Positions 1 through 4,946 of a DNA stretch of 6,154 bases are shown here, one piece after another (the first letter of the stretch is position 1; the number at the start of each line of letters is the position of its first letter). This DNA comes from Armatimonadota bacterium. Its GTDB lineage: Bacteria; Armatimonadota; Hebobacteria; Hebobacterales; WVXJ01. Under the pieces are notes generated by a model that was not told the DNA's origin, did not search any database, and saw only the letters and a list, made by a program, of their open reading frames with translations. The stretch lies in contig WVXJ01000209.1 in NCBI GenBank assembly GCA_011773575.1, positions 14,564-20,717 on the forward strand. Direction: 5' to 3'. The position numbers and the translations under genes are program-made.

Positions 1-101
1 CTAAAGCGAAAAGCGGCGGAACAAGAGGCGCTTCTCGAGGCTCCGGCGGCGCCAGTAGAGGTATGGGACCAAGAATGGGCCGGGGGAGAGGGAGGCGATA
101 A
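1..101 (+). CDS. C-terminal end of an upstream pilus-operon gene (pilN position), Gly/Arg tail
   Basis: Only the last 32 codons are present, read in the frame beginning at base 3 and closed by TAA at 99-101. Nineteen of the 32 residues are Gly or Arg, with no acidic residues, and the peptide ends MGRGRGRR. No folded domain is visible, so the family cannot be read from this piece. Its place directly before a PilO-like gene suggests PilN, an inner-membrane protein whose C-terminus faces the periplasm; that is inference from gene order. The frame is supported by the close match of its last 14 residues to the end of the PilO-like protein (11 of 14 identical), with mostly synonymous codon differences. 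Another frame, starting at base 1, is also open to base 171 and gives an Ala/Glu-rich peptide. I consider that frame less likely because it lacks this conserved ending. Confidence 0.7.
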   Translation, partial: KAKSGGTRGASRGSGGASRGMGPRMGRGRGRR

Positions 102-123
102 ACATGATTGTCGCAGAGGGGAT

Positions 124-140
124 CGGATAGCGAATATCCG
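124..140 (+). other. small hairpin in the gap before the PilO-like gene
   Basis: CGGATA at 124-129 pairs perfectly with TATCCG at 135-140 around the loop GCGAA, 18 bases before the ATG at 159. There is no T-run after it, so it is not an intrinsic terminator. It could modestly affect translation or mRNA stability between the two genes. A 6-bp stem of this kind can occur by chance. Confidence 0.3.
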
Positions 141-158
141 CACATTGTGGGGTAGAGA

Positions 159-887
159 ATGGCAAAGCTAAATCGTATCCACATGTTGGCCGTTGCCCTG
201 GTTGTGATCGTGGGGGTTGCCGGGATCTTTTTCATGGCCCTGATGAAGCCCCGGCAGGATAGTATCAAGACGTTGGAAGCTAATACTGCCAAAGAGTTGG
301 AAAAGGCCGCGGAGCGTCCACAAGTGGAGGCCTCACTCAAGGCGGCGGAGTTGGAGAAGTTGCAAATAGAGGCGAGGTGGAACGAGATAATGGATGCCAA
401 AATGTCGCACATCTCCCTGAAGGACCCGCACCAGGCGATGTTCGAAATCAACGCGGAATCCCCAACCTACGCCAAGGGAATCATAGATGCTATCAACAGC
501 AATCCGAATGTCCGCTTCACCGGCTCGCTGGGCTTTTCCGGCATCGGCTGGAAACCTCCTTCTCAAAGCATGGAGAGTCGCGTATTCCGTCAAAGGAACG
601 TTAGACTGCAGGTGCAAGACTTTCCGACCCTGCTGGAGTGGCTGCGACACACCGAAGAGCTTCCCAGGGTTATGGAACTCGGCGACAGTATAACCATTAA
701 CGGCCCTTCTCCAGGGCTTAATGTTGCCATGTCCGCCACCTTCTATATCTACTATCGAGATGCACTGCCCGGCGCCACCAAGAAAACCACCGCCGGCGGT
801 CGGACAAGAGCCTCGGGAGGAGGCGGCGGCGGAGCACGCCCTCGCGGCACGGGTCCCCGTAGAGGACGGGGAAGAAGTCGAAGGTAA
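159..887 (+). CDS. pilO: PilO-like type IV pilus inner-membrane alignment protein with a Gly/Arg C-terminal tail
   Basis: The 242-residue product has the PilO layout. A short basic cytoplasmic start (MAKLNR) precedes one membrane helix (about residues 9-29). A charged, coiled-coil-like stretch (about 34-78) follows, then a small alpha/beta periplasmic domain (about 98-200). The late part of that domain (RNVRLQVQDFPTLLEWL, then LPRVMELGDSITI and a closing strand ATFYIYY) resembles the end of the PilO ferredoxin-like fold. In known systems PilO pairs with PilN and links the cytoplasmic platform to PilP and the secretin. Residues about 204-242 are extra to a normal PilO: a flexible tail with 10 Arg and 2 Lys, no acidic residue, and the ending RGRGRSRR. 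The Shine-Dalgarno is weak (GGGGTAGAG just before the ATG). The start is kept because it gives the positive residues expected before the helix. The gap from the upstream gene is 57 bases. PilO identity rests on architecture and gene order, not on strong motifs. Confidence 0.78.
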   Translation: MAKLNRIHMLAVALVVIVGVAGIFFMALMKPRQDSIKTLEANTAKELEKAAERPQVEASLKAAELEKLQIEARWNEIMDAKMSHISLKDPHQAMFEINAESPTYAKGIIDAINSNPNVRFTGSLGFSGIGWKPPSQSMESRVFRQRNVRLQVQDFPTLLEWLRHTEELPRVMELGDSITINGPSPGLNVAMSATFYIYYRDALPGATKKTTAGGRTRASGGGGGGARPRGTGPRRGRGRSRR

Positions 888-1153
888 ACCGGCTCCCATG
901 CCTTCAACCGCAGCGCATGGAGGTAAGGAGATTGGCGAGGAGTTGGCGGTACAGTGAGGCTGGGCAAGTGATGCTTGCGCTCCTATCAGGGCCCTCCTCT
1001 AAAGGCGCTGCCAGAACGGAGCTTAGCCTTCTTAAGCGAGAATAGGAGAAGTGATACGGGGTTCGTCGCCGAGCAGGAGAGGGCATTTGAAAGAGCCTTG
1101 AACTGACTGCAAGGGTAACTTGATGAGAGCGGGACGGACCGGAGAGGAAGGAT
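888..1153 (+). other. 266-base gap without a recognisable gene
   Basis: No frame here has a credible start with a ribosome binding site. A 24-codon frame starting ATG at 971 lacks a Shine-Dalgarno. A frame overlapping the PilO-like tail stays open to 957 but has no start of its own. I see no intrinsic terminator and no convincing -35/-10 pair. The purine-rich stretch at 1141-1151 is the ribosome binding site of the next gene. A weak 5-bp dyad (GCTTA 1021-1025 with TAAGC 1033-1037) is the only structure noted. The spacing is unusually wide for genes that are often close or overlapping in pilus operons. Confidence 0.5.
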
Positions 1154-1975
1154 ATGGCCGACGCGGCCGCGGCTGCGGCGAACAAGAAGAAGATTCTCAT
1201 CATTGCCGGCGTTGCTGCGTTGCTGGTGATCGTACTGGTGATTGTGTTTGCCGGCCGGGGAAAGAAGACCGCAGAGGATCCCGGGTCGGGCGCCACTTCG
1301 CAAGCGAAACTCGGGGCCCGGAGGGGACGCGGCGCCGCCAGGCGGCGCGCTGAAGAGAGAGGTCTTGTCGAGACCGCAGAGCCGGCTGCGGCAGCAGCTA
1401 CGGCGACGGCAGAGATTGAGCCGGTGATATACCCCGGAGAACCAGAGCCTATCCGCGCCGATCCCTTCGTTGTTCAAAAGCCTCCGCCAAAGCCTCCCCC
1501 GCCGCCAGCTCCTCCGGTGCTGCCCGCGGTTGCTCCCATGGCGGGGGGAATTCGTGTGACGAGAGACGGTGACTTTGCCACGCTTCGCCGCACCGCGGGA
1601 ATCATGTGGAATGGAGAAGTCTACGGCTTGTTGCAGCTTGGCGCCGAGACCTACATAGTCCGCCCCGGAGATACGGTGCGCGAATATACCGTAAACGCGA
1701 TAACACGCGACTCCATCATTCTCTACAGCCCCATCCTTCGCAGACAGATTCAGGTGCCGTTGCAAGGCCCCCGTTCGCGCATGCCGGAACAGGTCGTCAC
1801 GGGAGCGTCCGCGGAGGCCTATGCTCTTGGCGGCGAATCCTCAATGGGGCTCGGCTTCGAAGAGCTTGAAGAGGTGCCGGAGGGCTTTGAGGAGATGCCG
1901 GAGGTGTTTGAGGAGCCACTGGAGTGGGTAGAGGAGGAATTGGTGCCGGCTCTGCCTGAACTTCCTCCAGAGTAA
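1154..1975 (+). CDS. pilP: PilP/GspC-like periplasmic coupling protein with an acidic repeat tail
   Basis: The product is 273 residues. An Ala-rich start with KKK leads into one membrane helix (about 13-33). A basic patch with an RGRG core follows (about 55-69), then an Ala/Glu stretch, RADPF at 101-105, and a proline-rich linker (about 109-124). A small beta-rich domain (about 132-203) contains WNGEVYGLL, YIVRPGDTVREYTV and ITRDSIILYSP. That order matches the homology region shared by PilP and GspC, which in known systems binds the secretin N-domains and couples it to PilN/PilO. Canonical PilP is often a lipoprotein; this one has an uncleaved anchor, closer to GspC. Residues 234-273 are 16 Glu in 40 with no Lys or Arg, built on a 7-residue repeat. 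The Shine-Dalgarno (GAGAGG, 1142-1147) is well placed for ATG 1154. PilP is favoured over GspC by the neighbouring PilO-like gene, but sequence similarity is modest. Confidence 0.72.
   Translation: MADAAAAAANKKKILIIAGVAALLVIVLVIVFAGRGKKTAEDPGSGATSQAKLGARRGRGAARRRAEERGLVETAEPAAAAATATAEIEPVIYPGEPEPIRADPFVVQKPPPKPPPPPAPPVLPAVAPMAGGIRVTRDGDFATLRRTAGIMWNGEVYGLLQLGAETYIVRPGDTVREYTVNAITRDSIILYSPILRRQIQVPLQGPRSRMPEQVVTGASAEAYALGGESSMGLGFEELEEVPEGFEEMPEVFEEPLEWVEEELVPALPELPPE
1871..1933 (+). repeat. 21-bp tandem repeat in the pilP-like 3' end
   Basis: Three successive 21-base units start at 1871, 1892 and 1913 and encode EVPEGFE, EMPEVFE and EPLEWVE. The first two units match at 18 of 21 bases and the third is more diverged. 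A degenerate fourth unit (EELVPAL) follows at 1934. The period keeps the frame, so the acidic tail could have grown or shrunk by repeat slippage. Each unit places acidic pairs beside an aromatic or hydrophobic residue. Confidence 0.75.
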
Positions 1976-1980
1976 CAAGA

Positions 1981-2018
1981 CGCTGGCAAACCCGGCTCGA
2001 AGTTGTCCGGGCCCAGCG
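1981..2018 (+). other. compound hairpin after the pilP-like gene
   Basis: CGCTGG (1981-1986) pairs with CCAGCG (2013-2018), and inside it CCCGG (1991-1995) pairs with CCGGG (2007-2011), with an 11-base loop. It begins five bases after the pilP-like stop codon at 1973-1975. No T-run follows, so it is not a classic intrinsic terminator. It may act as a 3' end stabiliser or partial attenuator. Its right side overlaps the -35 element of a possible promoter. Confidence 0.5.
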
Positions 2019-2032
2019 AGATGTGGTAAAAT
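2003..2032 (+). promoter_or_regulatory. possible sigma-70-type promoter for the orphan STN gene
   Basis: TTGTCC (2003-2008) and TAAAAT (2027-2032) are 18 bases apart. TGG directly precedes the -10, giving the TGn extended -10 motif. The downstream leader to 2112 is clearly more AT-rich than the surrounding genes. This would give the orphan STN gene, and perhaps the secretin, an internal start separate from the pilO/pilP transcript. It is a pattern match only. Confidence 0.42.
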
Positions 2033-2112
2033 AACTGGTTAGCACTATTATCACTCAATAAATACCTAACGGCTGATAAAGAAAGATGGCTGCAAGCCGG
2101 AAAGGGGCTAGC

Positions 2113-2898
2113 ATGAAAAGGCTGATTATCTGCCTGCTGGCAACAGCGCTGTTAACAGGCGCGGTGGTTTGTTCGGCTTCGGCACAAGATGAGTCCTTCG
2201 AGGAACTCGTGCTGGAGGATTCCTTCGTGCCGGAGGATGAGCTGGACCTGGTGGAAGACTTCCCCTTCCTGGATGATGAATTCGTGGAGGAAGCGATTCC
2301 GGTGGAGATAGGCCCTGTGGAGGCGGAAGCCGAAACCCTTATCTCCCTTGAACTGAGGGGAGCGGATATCTCCGAGGCTTTGCGGCTGATCTTTCGTACC
2401 ACCGACTATTCTTTCGCTCTTGACCCCGCTGTGAAAGGGAAGGTCACCGTCAGTCTGAACAACGTTATGTTCGGCGAGGCCTTAAGGGCGATACTCGACC
2501 GAGCCGGAGCCACCTATCGCAAAGAAGGCAATCTCTATACCATCGTCCCAGCCACACAGGTGGGAGTGGACGGCACTATGATCGGGGAGTTCCCGACGGT
2601 GCGAATTCCCAGGAGGCTGAAGTACATCGAACTTAGATATACCGATGCTGTGGAGATAGCCTATCTCTTCGGTGGTTACGCCAGCGGTGCGACCGGAGGC
2701 TTTGGTGCCTTCGGTGGAGCCGTCCAAGGCATCAGCGGTGGGGGTCGCCGTACCAGCACCGGTGGCGCTGGACTGGGAGGCGGTCGTCGTGGCGGCGGTG
2801 GTGGCCAAGGTGGTCGCCGCGGCGGCGGCGGTGGCGGCGGCGGTGGCGGCGGGGGTGGCGGCAGCCCCGTTCGCGGTCGCGGTGGCGGTCGCCGCTAG
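2113..2898 (+). CDS. exported orphan secretin N-domain (STN plus partial N1) protein with an acidic N-terminus and Gly/Arg tail
   Basis: I prefer ATG 2113 (261 residues) to the upstream in-frame ATG 2086. It has GGGG at 2104-2107 at good spacing and begins directly with a signal peptide (MKRLIICLLATALL, likely cut after SASA, residue 24). Residues 25-74 carry 21 acidic and no basic residues, with regularly spaced Phe. Residues about 76-146 form an STN/secretin short domain, containing ISLELRGADISEALRLIF, VTVSLNNVMFGEALRAIL and a closing NLYTIVP. Residues about 164-187 start an N1-type domain (RLKYIELRYTDAVEIAYLF). Secretin homology stops there. The rest (about 188-261) is Gly-rich with 10 Arg and no acidic residue, includes 14 consecutive Gly (237-250), and ends RGRGGGRR. 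There is no N1 second half and no secretin beta domain, so it cannot form a pore by itself. It may be an accessory periplasmic partner of the secretin encoded next. Function is unproven. Confidence 0.8.
   Translation: MKRLIICLLATALLTGAVVCSASAQDESFEELVLEDSFVPEDELDLVEDFPFLDDEFVEEAIPVEIGPVEAEAETLISLELRGADISEALRLIFRTTDYSFALDPAVKGKVTVSLNNVMFGEALRAILDRAGATYRKEGNLYTIVPATQVGVDGTMIGEFPTVRIPRRLKYIELRYTDAVEIAYLFGGYASGATGGFGAFGGAVQGISGGGRRTSTGGAGLGGGRRGGGGGQGGRRGGGGGGGGGGGGGGSPVRGRGGGRR
2821..2862 (+). repeat. GGN tract encoding 14 consecutive glycines
   Basis: Fourteen codons of GGC, GGT and one GGG run without interruption. The whole Gly-rich part of the gene (about 2680-2895) uses mostly GGC/GGT and CGC/CGT codons, so third-position changes are silent in this frame. 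Such tracts are prone to slippage and to assembly or sequencing errors. The tract length, and hence the frame downstream, is the least secure part of the window. Confidence 0.85.
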
Positions 2899-3013
2899 AG
2901 CTGGCGGCTTCAGGCCCTTACCGGCTGCACCCGAGCGACTACAATATCATCTCACTTCAGATTGAATTGAAGATAGAGCAGGTGGTTGTGGAGACGCACT
3001 AGGACTACTTGCA

Positions 3014-3061
3014 CAGCAAAGCCAGCATCTTCATAGCTATGAGTTTCGCTGTTCTTTGCTG
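3014..3061 (+). promoter_or_regulatory. nested inverted repeat ahead of the secretin gene
   Basis: Three nested dyads share nearly one centre. CAGCAAAG (3014-3021) matches CTTTGCTG (3054-3061). CAGC (3023-3026) matches GCTG (3048-3051). TCATAGCTATGA (3031-3042) is a perfect 12-base palindrome. Together they could fold into a long interrupted RNA hairpin, or the central palindrome could be a protein-binding operator. It lies 20 bases upstream of the secretin Shine-Dalgarno (3081-3087). No T-run follows, so a terminator role is unlikely. Confidence 0.5.
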
Positions 3062-3080
3062 CTAAAGGAAGATGATTGTC

Positions 3081-3087
3081 AGGGAGG
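3081..3087 (+). promoter_or_regulatory. ribosome binding site deciding the secretin start
   Basis: AGGGAGG lies eight bases before ATG 3096. The longer in-frame alternative, ATG 3072, has only AAGGAAG directly against the start codon, which is too close, and it would add eight residues before the signal peptide. ATG 3096 is therefore the better start. Confidence 0.75.
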
Positions 3088-3095
3088 CTAACTTG

Positions 3096-4802
3096 ATGGG
3101 GCAAACTAGATTGAAGATCGGTGTTTATTTGATTGCGGCCTTGAGCGTCTGGTCACTCCTCGCGCCGGCCGCAAGCGCGGAATCCTCTACTGCAACTCTC
3201 GTCGAGCAGGACCAGACTGCGCTGAGCGAATCCGACCCCTTGTCAGCCCCCATGTTTGTCAAAGAGAGAGATGTTGACGTTCGAGAGATGCTGGATGCCA
3301 TCTTCAGAGCCATGGGAGTGGGCTATCTGCTAACCGACGATGTCTCCGGCAGAGTATATCTGGGTCAGAGAGATGCAACGGCTCGGGATATCTTGGACCT
3401 CGTCTGTTCCGCCAAGGGACTTCATTGGTGGAAGAATGGGGACACCTATGTGGTAGGTGCTCAACCCCCTCCTGTGACTACAGACAGAGTCGCAAGCCAT
3501 GCTGCATCAGGTGCCGGCCCCGGAGAAGAATCCTCTCAGGTAAGGAAGACTCGCCAGTACAGGGTGCAATACTGGAACCCGAGAGACATCGCCGCTTGCT
3601 TCAACCCGCGAGAGAAAGGCGGCCTGGAGGGACGCTTATGGTCAATGGACTATACTGCCTTCTTCGCCGATCAACTGATAAATGCCGGTAAACCCTCTAC
3701 CTCCCCCGGTCAGCGTGAGTTTACCGATACTTCGCTGAAGCCCTTCAGCGATATTCTCGGAAACAACCGGCTCGGTGAGTCCCGTGCCATGGGTGGCATC
3801 GGTGGTCTACGCGGCGGATTCGGAAGAGCCCCTGGTATTCCCGAGGCAAGGTCGCTTGGCGAACCCCTGGATACCGGGGTCACTGGGATAGAAGAGGAGC
3901 TTCTGGAATCGGGAATAGACATCGGCGCTCCTTTCGCCGCTTTGCTCCCCCTGGGAATGACCGCGCCAATTGCCTATGAACCCTTAAACATGCTTATCTT
4001 CGAAGCGACAGATGAGGCCTATGACCGATTCCTGGAACTGGTGAGGATGTTCGATCAGAAGCCTAAGCAGGTGCTCCTGGAGGTGCAGTTCATTACCATG
4101 AACACCTCAGACGCCTTTGCGCTGGGATTGGACTGGTACTGGCATGTTGCTCGCAGCAGTGTGACTGCCAGCGGTCTGGCGCCGGCCGGGTTCTTTACTA
4201 TCAGAACTGCAAGAGACCGCAACTTTGGTGCTACGCTTTCCGTGCTGCTTACTACGGGAAAGGCGAGGCTGGTAAGTTCGCCGCGGATTGCTACAATGAA
4301 CAACTTCCCGGCCACCATTTCTTTCGTTGATCAGATACCATATGTGGAGTTCAGTGGTGGAGGGGCTTTCCCCGGCGGCCCCACTATCCCGCCCGGGGCC
4401 ACCGTCTTGACGAAGAACGTTCCTACTCAACTTACCATCCTCCCCCGCATCAATGGGGATGATTCGGTGACTGCAATCCTCAACCCGCAGATATCAACTT
4501 ATGAATTCGTCAGCGTTCCCACCCCCGAAGGGGGCACCCAAAACGTCCCCCTGGTTTCCAGTAATTCCCTCTCCACCCTGTTGAATATCAAGGATGGAGA
4601 AACCATGGTTATCGGCGGATTCGTCAACCGTGATGAGACAGTCAACCGCAGCAAGGTGCCCTTGCTTGGAGATCTTCCCATCATAGGCAATCTCTTCTTT
4701 ACACGAACAGAAAGGAACATCGGGGACTCCGAACTGCTGATCTTCGTTACCCCTCACGTCATTCGAGATGAGGCTGCGGAGGTCACGCTTGGCCCCTATT
4801 GA
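3096..4802 (+). CDS. pilQ: outer-membrane secretin, type IV pilus PilQ-like
   Basis: The 568-residue product forms the outer-membrane ring through which a type IV pilus passes. A signal peptide (about 1-28, cut after PAASA) is followed by an STN domain (about 52-121: KERDVDVREMLDAIFRAMG to DTYVVGA). The N1 domain starts with RQYRVQYWNPRDIAACF (about 154-169), is interrupted by an insertion of about 115 residues, and resumes with YEPLNMLIFEATDEAYDRFLELV (294-316). The secretin domain (about 325-556) holds the expected motifs: SSPRIATMNNFPATISF, DQIPYVEF, the GETMVIGGF strand and the diagnostic VPLLGDLPIIGNLFF (521-535), then ELLIFVTPHVI. No AMIN domain is present, and only one N1-type repeat is seen, so it is shorter than proteobacterial PilQ. 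Neighbouring PilO- and PilP-like genes and aroC favour PilQ over the type II secretin GspD. It lies 197 bases after the orphan STN gene and is followed by a terminator. Confidence 0.93.
   Translation: MGQTRLKIGVYLIAALSVWSLLAPAASAESSTATLVEQDQTALSESDPLSAPMFVKERDVDVREMLDAIFRAMGVGYLLTDDVSGRVYLGQRDATARDILDLVCSAKGLHWWKNGDTYVVGAQPPPVTTDRVASHAASGAGPGEESSQVRKTRQYRVQYWNPRDIAACFNPREKGGLEGRLWSMDYTAFFADQLINAGKPSTSPGQREFTDTSLKPFSDILGNNRLGESRAMGGIGGLRGGFGRAPGIPEARSLGEPLDTGVTGIEEELLESGIDIGAPFAALLPLGMTAPIAYEPLNMLIFEATDEAYDRFLELVRMFDQKPKQVLLEVQFITMNTSDAFALGLDWYWHVARSSVTASGLAPAGFFTIRTARDRNFGATLSVLLTTGKARLVSSPRIATMNNFPATISFVDQIPYVEFSGGGAFPGGPTIPPGATVLTKNVPTQLTILPRINGDDSVTAILNPQISTYEFVSVPTPEGGTQNVPLVSSNSLSTLLNIKDGETMVIGGFVNRDETVNRSKVPLLGDLPIIGNLFFTRTERNIGDSELLIFVTPHVIRDEAAEVTLGPY
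3609..3959 (+). other. insertion within the secretin N1 domain
   Basis: Codons about 172-288 separate the first half of the N1 domain from its second half. The segment contains polar sequence, then MGGIGGLRGGFGR (232-244), and then an acidic stretch with GIEEELLESGIDIG (264-277). It has no recognisable fold and reads as a flexible, surface-exposed loop. It starts at about the same N1 point where the orphan STN protein departs from secretin homology and becomes Gly-rich. Confidence 0.6.
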
Positions 4803-4851
4803 TGGAGGACGCCTGACTACCTGCAATCACAAAATGATGTTGCCCCTTTCC

Positions 4852-4888
4852 GCCCCGACAGTGTAAACTGTCGGGGCTTGTCTTTTCT
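4852..4888 (+). terminator. intrinsic terminator after the secretin gene
   Basis: GCCCCGACAGT (4852-4862) pairs perfectly with ACTGTCGGGGC (4867-4877) across a GTAA loop. The 11-bp GC-rich stem is followed by the T-rich TTGTCTTTTCT. It begins 50 bases after the secretin stop and probably ends the pilus transcript. aroC would then need its own promoter in the short AT-richer stretch 4878-4930, where I see no convincing -35/-10 pair. Confidence 0.92.
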
Positions 4889-4946
4889 TATAGGAAGTAA
4901 TTACCATTTCTCCGCCACCAATCTTGGCCGACAGGATGGATGAGCG

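Noticed and set aside
721..957. Possible separate small gene overlapping the end of the PilO-like gene
   Set aside because: There is no ribosome binding site, it starts inside conserved PilO-like sequence, and it has no recognisable product. Its openness is explained by the low-complexity tail.
1021..1037. Weak dyad GCTTA/TAAGC in the same gap
   Set aside because: Only 5 bp, AT-containing, with no T-run; expected by chance.
971..1045. 24-codon ORF in the gap before the PilP-like gene
   Set aside because: It has no Shine-Dalgarno, is very short and has no conserved feature.
986..1765. Long reverse-strand open frame (259 codons)
   Set aside because: It is antisense to the PilP-like gene, whose domain order is recognisable. 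The reverse product is a low-complexity Arg/Ser/Gly mixture without a domain, and GC-rich DNA leaves such frames open.
2672..2965. 97-codon Ala/Val-rich frame across the Gly tract
   Set aside because: It is the GGC/GGT repeat read in another frame (GCG/GTG codons). The third-position pattern supports the Gly/Arg frame instead.
104..3092. Shared ATGATTGTC followed by a GAGG-type purine run at 104-119 and 3072-3087, each ahead of a gene start
   Set aside because: Nine identical bases are too few to claim a regulatory repeat. The first copy would encode only an 8-codon peptide.
4878..4906. TTGTCT plus TTACCA or TAATTA as an aroC promoter
   Set aside because: Spacing or -10 match is poor, and the TTGTCT is part of the terminator T-run.
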